A stretch of DNA of 64,000 bases from Fructilactobacillus cliffordii (GTDB lineage: Bacteria > Bacillota > Bacilli > Lactobacillales > Lactobacillaceae): NCBI RefSeq assembly GCF_024029355.1, contig NZ_CP097117.1:558001-622000 (forward strand), given 5' to 3'. Positions 22,381 to 31,204 of the stretch are shown here, one piece after another. The position numbers were made by a program, and so were the translations under genes. The notes under the pieces were generated by a model. It saw only the letters and a program-made list of their open reading frames with translations. It was not told the DNA's origin and ran no database searches. Every line of letters begins with the position of its first letter. The first letter of the stretch is position 1.

Positions 22381-23752
22381 CGTTTTTCCTTTCATTTTTA
22401 ATTGCCAAGAGATACTTATGTGCACGAGCGTCGTACACTTGATAACTTACTTTAAATCCAATTAGCGCTACCACAAACTGTGTCGCGGTTTCTAACACCA
22501 GACAGTGTTGTCGTTGCTCCAAAGGAACCTTTTGGTTAATTAAAACCCGCCGAATCCGTTGCGAATGATTATCAGGCAGTGCAATTCGATCGTCAGCTTG
22601 CCATGGTCTAACATGTAGGGGCAGTTGTTGCTCCGTGAACCATACCGATTGCGTGTGCACATCACTTGGAAACGAATGCTCAGGGGAAAATACCCCAAAT
22701 TGCCCCTGCCCCGGGAGTTCATACCAGTGGTTTAATACTACCATAAACGGTTCAGACGCTTGGAAATTTTCTGCTAAATTTGCGGATTTTTTTTGCAACT
22801 GGATCCACCGGTACCGTTTTTGTAACTGCCATCCTTGTCCCAGGTCAATTTCCCCTTGCGGCTTGCTCCGATTCTGGATGAGTCGGCAGGCCGCTTGTAA
22901 CTTGGTTGTAGATAATGGTTTAACTTGAATCCGATGCCACAAAGCAGGTAGCAGGGACTCCAAAACCGGCTGATCCGTCGCAGTTACTTGATAAGCTAAT
23001 CCATTAGAACGTTCGTGTAAACGGTTTGGATCAATCAGACGGTCCGCCAATAACGCATACTGTTTTTCCAACCGTTGTAAGTTAGTTGCAAACTGGGATA
23101 AATGAGCGGTTGCTTGCGCATTTTCCTGCTGCAATGCAGGCAACACATGATGCCGAATTCGGTTTCTCATCACCCCATCTGCCAGATTAGTAGCGTCTTC
23201 AAACCAGGTTAGGTGGTAGTCACGCGCGTACTTGACCAACGTTTGCTTAGGGACCGCTAACAATGGGCGAAGTAACTGGCCGGAAAAAAACTGGCGCTGT
23301 GCTTGCATTCCTTGTCCCGCCCCCACGTCTCCAGAGCGAATTAACTTCATTAAAACCGTTTCGGCCTGATCGTTTTGATGATGGGCAGTCACCACTGCTT
23401 GAGCGTGCTCTTGGTCCAAGACTCGATGAAAGAATTGATAGCGAGCCCCGCGAGCCTGGTCTTCCATCCCCTGGCTAACATCCTCATGGTCCCAGTGCCA
23501 CACAGCTAGGGGCAAATGATGAGCTCCGCAGTACCGCCGTAAAAATCGTTCTTCGGTTTCACTAGTAGGACGCAACTGGTGGTTAACGTGAGCCACCACT
23601 AGACGAAAATGGGGCTGGGCCACTCGTTCTAAAAGATGAAGCAAAACCATCGAGTCCACCCCGGTAGAAACTGCCACAATCAATGTTGCCCCGGGGAATA
23701 GTCGCGCAGCTTGTAGGCGGGCCTGCACTTGTTGTTCTAACTGGTCCATCAT
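22349..23752 (-). CDS. tilS: tRNA(Ile)-lysidine synthetase
   Basis: Modifies C34 of tRNA-Ile(CAU) to lysidine so that it reads AUA. The product has 467 residues: an N-terminal PP-loop ATPase domain, then TilS-specific and C-terminal domains. The PP-loop reads STGVDS at residues 29-34, where the general signature is SGGxDS. Other marks are VVAHVNHQLR, QARGARYQFF and ATNLADGVMRNRIRHHVLP. A GAGGAG site precedes two adjacent ATGs. A terminator hairpin ends about 15 nt before the start, so transcription must read through from yabR. It overlaps hpt. Confidence 0.93.
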   Translation of the reverse strand: MMDQLEQQVQARLQAARLFPGATLIVAVSTGVDSMVLLHLLERVAQPHFRLVVAHVNHQLRPTSETEERFLRRYCGAHHLPLAVWHWDHEDVSQGMEDQARGARYQFFHRVLDQEHAQAVVTAHHQNDQAETVLMKLIRSGDVGAGQGMQAQRQFFSGQLLRPLLAVPKQTLVKYARDYHLTWFEDATNLADGVMRNRIRHHVLPALQQENAQATAHLSQFATNLQRLEKQYALLADRLIDPNRLHERSNGLAYQVTATDQPVLESLLPALWHRIQVKPLSTTKLQAACRLIQNRSKPQGEIDLGQGWQLQKRYRWIQLQKKSANLAENFQASEPFMVVLNHWYELPGQGQFGVFSPEHSFPSDVHTQSVWFTEQQLPLHVRPWQADDRIALPDNHSQRIRRVLINQKVPLEQRQHCLVLETATQFVVALIGFKVSYQVYDARAHKYLLAIKNERKNDERRYPNHFV

Positions 23753-23766
23753 TTCTCCTCAGACGA

Positions 23767-23797
23767 AAAAAGCCGAACCCACTGGTCCCGCTTTGGT
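23767..23797 (-). terminator. Terminator-like hairpin between yabR and tilS
   Basis: AAAGCGGGACC pairs with GGTTCGGCTTT (one mismatch, one G-T pair) and is followed by TTTTTT on the minus strand. It ends only 15 nt before the tilS start and overlaps nothing else; it would limit rather than abolish tilS expression. Confidence 0.65.
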
Positions 23798-23800
23798 AAT

Positions 23801-24259
23801 TTACTTGCGACGACCGCCACGACCGCCACGTTTTCCTTCGGTATTCTTTTTAATTTCTGACAAACGAGTTTCACTCTTCTTTAAAAATCCCGATAACATG
23901 TCATCAAATTTTTCATCTTTCGTTTCCGCATGATGAGGAGCTTTTGCTTGAGCGGAAGCATGACGTTGTGGCTTGGAAGATGCTGGTCGTTTTGAACCAT
24001 GATGTGCTTCAGCCTGGTGCTCTGATTCCTGAGCAGCCCGAATGGACAATCCGATCTTCCCGTCGCTGCCCACTTTGGTTACTTTCACCTTTACTTCGTC
24101 ACCAACCGCCAAGACATCATGGATATCCTTCACATAACCATCTGCAACTTGGCTAATGTGAACCAAGCCGGTTTGATGATTCCCTAAGTCAACAAATGCT
24201 CCAAATCCGGTAATTCCGGTAACTTTCCCTGTCAGGATTTCTCCAACTTCAAGCGCCAA
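23801..24259 (-). CDS. S1-domain RNA-binding protein (YabR family)
   Basis: A 152-residue cytoplasmic protein. Residues 1-75 form an S1 RNA-binding domain (VTGITGFGAFVDLGNHQTGL and VHISQVADGYVKDI). The rest is a basic, low-complexity tail ending in a Gly-Arg cluster (GGRGGRRK). The match is to YabR of Bacillus, which sits beside divIC in the same order. The start is a TTG at 24259 with GAGGAGG 9 nt upstream; no ATG is available. It has its own promoter after the divIC terminator. Function in RNA metabolism is inferred from the domain. Confidence 0.88.
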   Translation of the reverse strand: MALEVGEILTGKVTGITGFGAFVDLGNHQTGLVHISQVADGYVKDIHDVLAVGDEVKVKVTKVGSDGKIGLSIRAAQESEHQAEAHHGSKRPASSKPQRHASAQAKAPHHAETKDEKFDDMLSGFLKKSETRLSEIKKNTEGKRGGRGGRRK

Positions 24260-24290
24260 AAATTTGTTCCTCCTCAGTTAAATTATTAGC

Positions 24291-24319
24291 ATTATAACAT
24301 AAAATCACAAAGTCGTGAA
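24291..24319 (-). promoter_or_regulatory. Promoter for yabR-tilS-hpt-ftsH
   Basis: Minus-strand TTCACG (24314-24319), 17-bp spacer, TATAAT (24291-24296) with an extended TGT before it. It lies directly after the divIC terminator, so a new transcript starts here. Confidence 0.7.
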
Positions 24320-24352
24320 AAAAGCGGAGACCCGTCCGGGTTTCCGCTTTAT
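24317..24352 (-). terminator. Rho-independent terminator of the mfd-rqcP-divIC unit
   Basis: AAAGCGGAAACCC pairs with GGGTCTCCGCTTT around GGAC and is followed by TTTTT on the minus strand, immediately after the divIC stop. Confidence 0.88.
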
Positions 24353-24721
24353 TTATTTCTTTACGAAGTGATAATTGGTTTCGCCTTTTTTCCCATAGTC
24401 GTACTTAGAATGAGCCAGGGCTTTCACGTAATCTTGATTCTGTAACCGTTGATCTCGTTTTTGTAATTTACGGTGTTCGCGTTGCCGTTTTTGTAACGTC
24501 GTTTGCTCCCGATCAATGCTATGATTCATCGAGCGAATTTGGGCATTCGTTGTAAACAGTTGGATACCCAAAAACACCAGTCCTACAGCAAAAACTGCGA
24601 TTAACATAATGGCTCGCCGAATCCGCCGTTTAACGATCTGAGGATTGCGACCTTGTTGATGGGGACGACGCGGTCCAATTGCTTCATGCAACTGGGCTAC
24701 GTTACTTTTTTCATTATTCAC
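24353..24721 (-). CDS. divIC: Septum formation initiator DivIC/FtsB family
   Basis: A 122-residue bitopic membrane protein of the cell-division complex (partners FtsL and DivIB in Gram-positives). A basic cytoplasmic N-terminus of about 37 residues is followed by one membrane span (about 38-58) and an extracellular coiled coil rich in Gln, Arg and Lys. The end LAHSKYDYGKKGETNYHFV is typical of the family. The start is GTG at 24721, 7 nt after GAGGTG; a TTG one codon earlier is an alternative. It lies downstream of rqcP and ends the mfd transcript. Confidence 0.88.
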   Translation of the reverse strand: MNNEKSNVAQLHEAIGPRRPHQQGRNPQIVKRRIRRAIMLIAVFAVGLVFLGIQLFTTNAQIRSMNHSIDREQTTLQKRQREHRKLQKRDQRLQNQDYVKALAHSKYDYGKKGETNYHFVKK

Positions 24722-24784
24722 CAACTATCACCTCGACCTTTGATTATTTTCCTTGTTAATCATGATACAACAAGAAATTGTACT

Positions 24785-25072
24785 TTACAATAATTCGTCG
24801 GATTCTTTTTGGTAATCCCGTTGGTATTCTTCGTTAACCACTTCATACATTGCAGATGCATCCGTTTTTTTCGTAGTTTGCAAAAGTTGTAAGACCCGAA
24901 CGGTCAAGGTTTTGTTTCCAAATTCAATTGTTACTTCATCTCCAACGCCGACCTTACCAGCCGACTTCGCGGGTTTGCCGTTAATTAAAACCCGACCCTG
25001 GTCAGCGATTTGCTTGGCCACGGGCCGGCGTTTAATAATGCGAGATAATTTCAAAAATTTATCAATTCTCAT
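24785..25072 (-). CDS. rqcP: S4-domain RNA-binding protein RqcP (YabO)
   Basis: A 95-residue protein made almost wholly of an S4 RNA-binding domain (MRIDKFLKLSRIIKRR through VLINGKPAKSAGKVGVGDEV). In Bacillus this protein, next to mfd and divIC, works with RqcH in ribosome-associated quality control, binding 50S-peptidyl-tRNA complexes. Here it overlaps the end of mfd by 11 nt and precedes divIC, the same order. Function is inferred from that synteny and the fold. Confidence 0.9.
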   Translation of the reverse strand: MRIDKFLKLSRIIKRRPVAKQIADQGRVLINGKPAKSAGKVGVGDEVTIEFGNKTLTVRVLQLLQTTKKTDASAMYEVVNEEYQRDYQKESDELL

Positions 25073-28000
25073 GGACTTTTTCTCCTTTTACTTGTGGTTT
25101 AGCTTTTTCTAACGCCTGAACGAGATGATCTAATTCGCTCAACCACTCGGCTTCTGACATGGTGGATTGAATGATCAATTTTAGTTGAAATCGTCCAGAA
25201 ACCATGTTAACTGTGGCGCGGAACTTTGTCGTGGAGATCGCTCGCAGTAAGTCTTGGCTTTGATAAAGTTGAGATCCCTGCTTGCTCAGCGTAATGACAA
25301 CGGTCTGCCCGTCTCGATTGATCCGATCAATCAAGGCGTAGTCAGCTACCATTTTAATGAAATCAATGGTTAACAAGTTAGCAACGGCCGGTGGATACTC
25401 CCCAAACCGGTCAATTAAATCACTTTGCAACTCGGTAAACTGCTCTTCACTATCGAGTTGCCGAATCCGCTTGTAGAGTTCAATTTTTTGCTGAGGATCA
25501 GCAATGTAATCGCTTGGCAAGTAGGCTTCAATTCCCAGTTCCACAGTTGCATCCGTCTTAACCGATTGCCGGTTCTTCCCTTGTTTGTTAGCGACCGCGT
25601 CGTTTAACATCTGGGTATACATGTCGTATCCGACCGAATCAATGAAGCCATGTTGCGCCCGACCGAGCACATTACCGGCTCCCCGAATTGATAGATCTCG
25701 CATGGCCACCTTAAATCCAGAACCCAGCTCCGTAAAGTCCTTAATGGCTTCCAATCGATTTTCCCCAGCTTCCGTCAGCACCTTGTTCGGTTGGTACATA
25801 AAGTACGCTTGCCCGACTCGGTTACTTCGACCAATTCGTCCCCGAATTTGATACAACTGGGCCAGTCCCATTCGATCAGCATCCTCAACGAACAACGTAT
25901 TGACATTGGGCATATCCACTCCAGTTTCAATGATAGTGGTAGTCACCAGCACGTCATAATCGCCGTTCATGAAGTCGTATAAAATTTGTTCCATCTGGTT
26001 TTCAGTCATCTGACCGTGAATATAGCCAATCCGTGCGTCCGGAATCAGAGTTTGAAGATGTTCCACCTTAGCTTCAATGTCCTTAACCCGGTTATGCAGG
26101 TAAAAAACCTGACCATCCCGCTGCATTTCGCGCCGAATTCCATCCACAATCGCCGCATCATTTTGCTCCATCACGTAGGTCTGAATTGGATACCGGTTGG
26201 CTGGTGGCGTTTCAATTACGGACAAATCACGAACCCCCATCATGGACATGTTTAAGGTCCGGGGAATCGGCGTGGCCGTCAGGGTCAACACGTCCACGTT
26301 TTGCTTCAGTTCCTTCAATTTTTCCTTGTGCTTGACCCCAAACCGCTGCTCTTCGTCCACAATCAGTAAGCCCAAGTCGTGATATTTAACGTCATTAGAA
26401 AGCAGACGGTGAGTGCCGACCACGATGTCCAGCTCGCCACTCTTTAGATTGGCTAAAGTTTGCTTGGTCTGGCGCGCACTGTTAAATCGAGATAACACCC
26501 CAATTTCCACCGGAAAGTTTTCAAAGCGGTTCGTGAGCGTTTCATAGTGTTGCTGGGCTAAAACTGTGGTTGGTACCAGAAAAGCGACCTGCTTACCCGC
26601 TTCCACTGCTTTAAACGCAGCTCGCATGGCAACTTCCGTTTTTCCATATCCGACATCCCCCACTAACAAGCGATCCATCGGGTGAGGTTGTTCCATGTCA
26701 TGTTTAATTTCTGCCGTACTCCGCAATTGATCTGGAGTTGGTTGGTAAGGAAAGGCGGCTTCAAATTCTAATTGATAGTCATCGTCATCTGGAAAGGCAA
26801 AGCCCGGGGTGTGTTCCCGCTTAGCGTAAAGTTCGACCAACTCATCCGCCATGTCGTCAACCCTTTGGGCCACTCGACTTTTGGTTTTGGCCCATTCATT
26901 CCCGCCAAGCTTGTTTAAACGGGGATGTTGCTCCTCTGCCGCCACATATTTTTGAATCAGATTTAACTGTGTAACCGGAATAAAGATGTGCGCGCCTTTT
27001 TGGTACGTAATCGTCAAATAATCCTGATGTTTGCCGTCAACTTCCATGGTTTGCATTCCATCGTAGCGCCCAATTCCGTGATTGACGTGCACCACGTAGT
27101 CTCCCGGTTTTAAATCGGTATAGCTCTTGATTCGCTCCGCGTTTGTAAACCGTTGCTGGCGCATCCGTCGCGGCTTATTCCGTTCGTTAACTCGTTGAAA
27201 AAGTTCGTGTTCCGTAATCAACGCAAAGTTCGCGTCGGGTAGTTCAAAACCAGTCGTTAAGTCTCCCGTCACAATTTGCGCTTGATCTGCAGCTAACTGA
27301 TCAACACTGGTTGCCGTCAGTTTCATGTCAAAGTCCTGAAAGGTCTGTTGGACCTGGTGAAGGCGTTTGGAATCAGTGACCATCACCACCACCGTCGTTA
27401 GACTGGCTTGGTAACGTTCCATTTCCGTTTTTAACAGTGGCATCTGGCTAAAGAAGCGCTGCATCGGTCGCACCGAAATATTAATAATGTCATCCAATCG
27501 CATCCGTCCCAGCCCTTTTTGAAACAAGGATAGCAACAACCACGGCTGCTGGCTAGCACGCAAAACGGTAGTTAAATTTAAACTAACTGGTTGGTTCGGA
27601 AAGAGTTGGTGTTTCTCTTGGACCGATTCCTTCCAGTTGGCTTCATCTTGTTCTAACTGTTGGTTAGCATCGCGGATCCGGGCATAGTCATCAAAGACTA
27701 CGATTCCCGTTTGCGACAGGTAGTCTAACAATGAAGTTTCCTTGGCGAACAAAAAGTGCGCGTAAACCTGCCACTCCGGATTGGTCACCTTAGTTTTTAA
27801 ATCGCTAATTAAGGCGATTATATTGTCATGAAGCTGTTCGTCCGTTACCTTTCGCAGTTGTTCTTGTAAGGCAGTAACGGCATGTTCCCGGTCACTAGCC
27901 GTGGGTAAGAAATCCGTAGCCGGTAGAATAGTGGCCTCTTCTAAATTTTTAATGCTACGTTGGCTCGCCGGATCAAAGCTCCGCAGTGAATCAATTTCCG

Positions 28001-28589
28001 TATCAAAGAAATCCAGTCGGACAGGTGATTCGGCGTTTAATGGATAAATATCAATAATCGAACCCCGAACCGCAAACTCACCAGGTACGGCAACCAGGTT
28101 CTTACGACTATAACCCATTTCAGCTAGTTGTCGTTGTAGCTCGATTAAATCAAAATCTTCCCCAAGTTTGATCACCAACCGGGCAATTGCAAAGTCAGCC
28201 GGACGCGGGAGATCCCTTTTTAAACCGGCAGTTGAGGCGACCACTATTGCTGATTGATCCCCCTGCAGCGCCTCCAAAGCCTGAACCCGTTCGGCCCGAA
28301 ACTCAGGAGAACTGGTCGCCACCTCGGCCGCAATTAATTCTTCAGCGGGAAACAAAAACACTGGAACGTTCAGTGGTCCTTCACTAAACTCCTTAACCGC
28401 CCTTTCAGCGTGTTCCAAAGTATCAGTCACGTACAGTAACGGTTGCTGCCGGTCTAAAACCAGCGTTTCTAACAATAACTTTTGGGCAATGCCACTGGTG
28501 CCGGTCACTAACTGACGGTTCTGGGGCGCTAGGTTTGCCTGAATTTGTTGGTACTGTGGTAATGCTTGAAAGACGTTCGTTAATTCCAC
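25062..28589 (-). CDS. mfd: Transcription-repair coupling factor
   Basis: An 1,175-residue DNA translocase that removes stalled RNA polymerase and recruits UvrA. In order: UvrB-like N-terminal domains (to about 330), RNA-polymerase-interacting domain around 480-550 (VVHVNHGIGRYDGMQTMEV), RecG-like helicase core with Walker A VGDVGYGKTEVAMR, the DEEQ-type box LLIVDEEQRFGVKHKE, TATPIPRTL, and a C-terminal TRCF domain. The length is normal and no frame is broken. The start is GTG at 28589 after AAAGGA. It follows pth by 24 nt, so pth-mfd-rqcP-divIC forms one unit. Confidence 0.97.
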   Translation of the reverse strand: MELTNVFQALPQYQQIQANLAPQNRQLVTGTSGIAQKLLLETLVLDRQQPLLYVTDTLEHAERAVKEFSEGPLNVPVFLFPAEELIAAEVATSSPEFRAERVQALEALQGDQSAIVVASTAGLKRDLPRPADFAIARLVIKLGEDFDLIELQRQLAEMGYSRKNLVAVPGEFAVRGSIIDIYPLNAESPVRLDFFDTEIDSLRSFDPASQRSIKNLEEATILPATDFLPTASDREHAVTALQEQLRKVTDEQLHDNIIALISDLKTKVTNPEWQVYAHFLFAKETSLLDYLSQTGIVVFDDYARIRDANQQLEQDEANWKESVQEKHQLFPNQPVSLNLTTVLRASQQPWLLLSLFQKGLGRMRLDDIINISVRPMQRFFSQMPLLKTEMERYQASLTTVVVMVTDSKRLHQVQQTFQDFDMKLTATSVDQLAADQAQIVTGDLTTGFELPDANFALITEHELFQRVNERNKPRRMRQQRFTNAERIKSYTDLKPGDYVVHVNHGIGRYDGMQTMEVDGKHQDYLTITYQKGAHIFIPVTQLNLIQKYVAAEEQHPRLNKLGGNEWAKTKSRVAQRVDDMADELVELYAKREHTPGFAFPDDDDYQLEFEAAFPYQPTPDQLRSTAEIKHDMEQPHPMDRLLVGDVGYGKTEVAMRAAFKAVEAGKQVAFLVPTTVLAQQHYETLTNRFENFPVEIGVLSRFNSARQTKQTLANLKSGELDIVVGTHRLLSNDVKYHDLGLLIVDEEQRFGVKHKEKLKELKQNVDVLTLTATPIPRTLNMSMMGVRDLSVIETPPANRYPIQTYVMEQNDAAIVDGIRREMQRDGQVFYLHNRVKDIEAKVEHLQTLIPDARIGYIHGQMTENQMEQILYDFMNGDYDVLVTTTIIETGVDMPNVNTLFVEDADRMGLAQLYQIRGRIGRSNRVGQAYFMYQPNKVLTEAGENRLEAIKDFTELGSGFKVAMRDLSIRGAGNVLGRAQHGFIDSVGYDMYTQMLNDAVANKQGKNRQSVKTDATVELGIEAYLPSDYIADPQQKIELYKRIRQLDSEEQFTELQSDLIDRFGEYPPAVANLLTIDFIKMVADYALIDRINRDGQTVVITLSKQGSQLYQSQDLLRAISTTKFRATVNMVSGRFQLKLIIQSTMSEAEWLSELDHLVQALEKAKPQVKGEKVHEN

Positions 28590-28613
28590 AATAATCCTTT
28601 CTGACCCCCCGGC

Positions 28614-29171
28614 CTAGTTAAATTGGTTCTCAAGCTTGGGAAAGTCCGTCCCGGCTACCCATTCTTCTAGTGCTTTCGTGCTGTGGTCGAGTGCTTCAGC
28701 CAGTGGCCCTTGTTGTTCTAAACTAAAACGACTGAGGACATAATGCACAACGCTCTCTCGTTTTGGGTGATCAGTCCCAATCTTAATGCGGTTAAACTGG
28801 TCGGTCCCTAAATGCGCAATCAAACTCTTAATCCCATTGTGACCACCAGCTGATCCGTGGGTCCGGAGCCGAATTCGACCGACATGTAAATCCATGTCAT
28901 CATACACCACCACAAGGTCGTCTAACGTTAACTTATAAAATTTCATCAGTGGACCCACGGCGCGTCCCGATTCGTTCATGTAAGTCGTTGGTTTCACCAA
29001 CAGCACCTTTTCCCCGTTTACCATCCCACTAGCTAGGTCTGCTTCCATTTTATGTTGGGTAAAGGTCAGTTGGTGCGTCATCGCAAACTGATCTAGCACC
29101 ATAAATCCCGTATTATGTCTAGTTCCGGCGTATTGATCTCCCACGTTGCCTAAGCCTACAATCATTTTCAT
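28614..29171 (-). CDS. pth: Peptidyl-tRNA hydrolase
   Basis: Releases tRNA from peptidyl-tRNAs that drop off the ribosome. The 185-residue product shows the Pth1 motifs MIVGLGNVGDQYAGTRHNTGF (with the catalytic His in RHNTG), KPTTYMNESG and HGSAGGHNGIKSL. AAGGAG precedes the ATG. It heads the pth-mfd-rqcP-divIC unit, the order seen in most Firmicutes. Confidence 0.97.
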   Translation of the reverse strand: MKMIVGLGNVGDQYAGTRHNTGFMVLDQFAMTHQLTFTQHKMEADLASGMVNGEKVLLVKPTTYMNESGRAVGPLMKFYKLTLDDLVVVYDDMDLHVGRIRLRTHGSAGGHNGIKSLIAHLGTDQFNRIKIGTDHPKRESVVHYVLSRFSLEQQGPLAEALDHSTKALEEWVAGTDFPKLENQFN

Positions 29172-29208
29172 CTCGTTTTCTCCTTTGCTCTAATTATTAG
29201 TAACGCCG

Positions 29209-29243
29209 AAAAAGAGACTGGTTTGTTTTCCACCCTCTTTTTC
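29209..29243 (-). terminator. Terminator of the alr-toxin-antitoxin unit
   Basis: AAAAAGAG and CTCTTTTT pair, with partial pairing further in, then a T-rich run on the minus strand. It lies 17 nt after the toxin gene stop. Confidence 0.65.
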
Positions 29244-29259
29244 GCTATGTATAGCCCAT

Positions 29260-29613
29260 TTAATCAGTTCCTACACTCAGGGACAACGCTTGGTTCACGC
29301 GGTCCATGATGGAATCCGCTAAATGGGTCACCTTATCGCGTAATCGTTGTTTATCAATCGTCCGGATTTGTTCCAATAAGATTACTGAATCTCGTTCAAT
29401 TCCGGTTTGCTTGGCAGCGATAGCAATGTGAGTTGGCATCCGCGGCTTACTGATTTGTGCTGTAATCGCCGCCACAATTACCGTGGGGCTGTAATGATTC
29501 CCAATGTCGTTTTGAATCACCAACACCGGGCGCAACCCCCCTTGTTCAGATCCAACGACCGGTGACAAATCAGCAAAAAAAACATCACCACGCTTAATGG
29601 ACGTTTCCCTCAT
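29260..29613 (-). CDS. ndoA: MazF/NdoA-type endoribonuclease toxin
   Basis: A 117-residue PemK/MazF-fold mRNA interferase. The match to the Bacillus NdoA toxin is clear: [21 protein letters not shown] (active-site Arg and dimer loop), [12 protein letters not shown], and [22 protein letters not shown]. NdoA cleaves mRNA at a short sequence; the cut site here cannot be read from the gene. It lies 32 nt after a small gene in the antitoxin position, itself adjacent to alr, as in Bacillus. AAAGG lies before the ATG. Confidence 0.92.
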   Translation of the reverse strand: MRETSIKRGDVFFADLSPVVGSEQGGLRPVLVIQNDIGNHYSPTVIVAAITAQISKPRMPTHIAIAAKQTGIERDSVILLEQIRTIDKQRLRDKVTHLADSIMDRVNQALSLSVGTD

Positions 29614-29645
29614 TAAATCTAACCTTTCGTTCTTAAAGTCTATGG

Positions 29646-29885
29646 TTATTGCATTTCATCATAATATTTATTTAAGTTAAAAATCGACTCGTACTGACAG
29701 GCCGAAAATTCATCCACAATCCGTTGGTTTAAACCAGCCATCGACTGATAGCCATACGCCATTTGATTCACAAGCGGATTAAGGTTAAAGCGAAACGCAG
29801 TTGGTACAGAGACCGGTCGCTGATTCCACATCCAACCAGTTGGCATCGAAAAAGCAGTCTGAATAGCAGCTAAACGGTAACCCAT
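29646..29885 (-). CDS. Putative divergent antitoxin of the MazF-type toxin
   Basis: A 79-residue protein between alr and the toxin gene. Its C-terminal half carries [15 protein letters not shown] then CQYE (residues 45-66). This matches the toxin-binding tail of the Bacillus antitoxin EndoAI (GYxxMAxxNxxIxxE, then CEAE), as I recall that sequence. The N-terminal 44 residues (Trp-, Pro- and Asn-containing) do not look like the ribbon-helix-helix DNA-binding domain that normally precedes it. The start ATG at 29885 has GAGGTG 7 nt upstream, and the alr stop lies 6 nt before it. Annotation as antitoxin rests on position plus the tail motif. Confidence 0.7.
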   Translation of the reverse strand: MGYRLAAIQTAFSMPTGWMWNQRPVSVPTAFRFNLNPLVNQMAYGYQSMAGLNQRIVDEFSACQYESIFNLNKYYDEMQ

Positions 29886-29891
29886 GGTCAA

Positions 29892-31046
29892 TCACCTCGA
29901 CTCCTTGGTCGCTAAATTAGTTTGATAATACACCCGTGGCAGCCGTTGTGAAAAGCCACAGGCTAGTTCATAATGAATCGTTTGACACTGTTCTGCCATC
30001 TCTTGCAGAGTAATGGTCTCACCGTGATCAGTTCCAATCAAGGTGACAGGCGTATGCACGGGTACGGACCCCGGTAACTTCACCATCATTTGATCCATAC
30101 AAACTCGCCCCACGATTGGACAACGTTCCCCGTTTACCAAAACAGAAAAACCCTGTAACGAGCGCCGAAGACCATCCGCATATCCCAGCGGAATTGTACC
30201 AATCCAGGTGGGTTTGGTAACTGAATAAGTGGCCCCATAACCAATCGAACGACCCGGTACCACCTGCCGCACGGACACCAGTTCTGAAGTTAAGCTCAGC
30301 GCTGGTTGCAAAGAAAACGGTGGTTTGATGGCAGTTCCTGATGGATTTAATCCGTACATGGCAATGCCATAGCGGACTAAGTTGGCCTCCGGCACTGGAT
30401 GCCAGAGATCAGCAGCCGAATTGGCCACCGAAACGTAGCGAGGTAAGCACTCAATGACTGCTAACATGGCGCGAAAGTTCTGCAGTTGAAAATTGAAGTA
30501 CCGTTCATCGGGACTATCCGCGGTCGCAAAATGCGTATACAACCCCTGCCAGTCAAATTCATCCTGCATCTGTTGCAAGTTGACGTCAAAATCCCGCACC
30601 TCAGTAGGCGTTTGCAAACCAATTCGTCCCATCCCACTATCTAAGGCTAAGAAAAATTTAAGCGGTTTTTCAACCCGCAACTCGTGTTTTAAACGAGCAG
30701 CAGCGCGTAGCCACGTTACATCCGCCACTGTAACCGTAATGTCATACTTTGCAATTAGGTCTACCTTGGTTTCGTCCGTGAGCCCTAACACTAAAATCGG
30801 TTGAGAGACAAAACCTGCCTGCCGTAACTGAATCGCTTCGTCTAAGACCGCCACACAAAACCCAGTAGCACCGGCTCGGAGAGCGGCTTGGGCTACTTGA
30901 ATCGCTCCGTGACCGTAAGCATCAGCCTTAACGACCGCAAACAATTCCGTTCCTGGTTGCAAGCGCGTCACAGCGTTGTGAACGTTTGTTTCAATTGCAG
31001 TTTCATTAATTAAAATTTGTCCGTTTCGATTCCGTGCAACGACCAT
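29892..31046 (-). CDS. alr: Alanine racemase
   Basis: PLP enzyme that makes D-alanine for peptidoglycan and teichoic acids. The 384-residue product has the PLP lysine in VVKADAYGHGA (K40) and the catalytic tyrosine in RSIGYGATYSV in the C-terminal beta domain, plus GRVCMDQMMV. GAGGAG precedes the ATG. Its stop almost touches the antitoxin start, so the cell-wall gene and the toxin pair share a transcript. In many relatives acpS sits just upstream of alr; it is missing here. Confidence 0.97.
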   Translation of the reverse strand: MVVARNRNGQILINETAIETNVHNAVTRLQPGTELFAVVKADAYGHGAIQVAQAALRAGATGFCVAVLDEAIQLRQAGFVSQPILVLGLTDETKVDLIAKYDITVTVADVTWLRAAARLKHELRVEKPLKFFLALDSGMGRIGLQTPTEVRDFDVNLQQMQDEFDWQGLYTHFATADSPDERYFNFQLQNFRAMLAVIECLPRYVSVANSAADLWHPVPEANLVRYGIAMYGLNPSGTAIKPPFSLQPALSLTSELVSVRQVVPGRSIGYGATYSVTKPTWIGTIPLGYADGLRRSLQGFSVLVNGERCPIVGRVCMDQMMVKLPGSVPVHTPVTLIGTDHGETITLQEMAEQCQTIHYELACGFSQRLPRVYYQTNLATKESR

Positions 31047-31076
31047 CTTGTTCTCCTCATTCGTTAAATTGTTCTC

Positions 31077-31085
31077 ATTATATCA
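31077..31085 (-). promoter_or_regulatory. Extended -10 promoter of alr
   Basis: Minus-strand TGATATAAT at 31077-31085 is a perfect extended -10 element, about 30 bp before the alr start. No convincing -35 is seen 17 bp upstream. Confidence 0.6.
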
Positions 31086-31162
31086 TTTTCAGGAATCCAG
31101 CGAGGGTCTGAGCTGACCTTCCTTGGAAATAAATACGCAATTCCCCGCTAAATACTGGTAAC

Positions 31163-31195
31163 AAAAAAGTCCTTTAGCTTTTCAACTAAAAGACT
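31163..31195 (-). terminator. Rho-independent terminator of cshA
   Basis: AGTCTTTTAGTT pairs with AGCTAAAGGACT (with G-T pairs) around GAA and is followed by TTTTTT on the minus strand, about 10 nt after the cshA stop. The 31086-31162 stretch between it and the alr promoter shows nothing else. Confidence 0.8.
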
Positions 31196-31204
31196 CCTAG
31201 TTAT

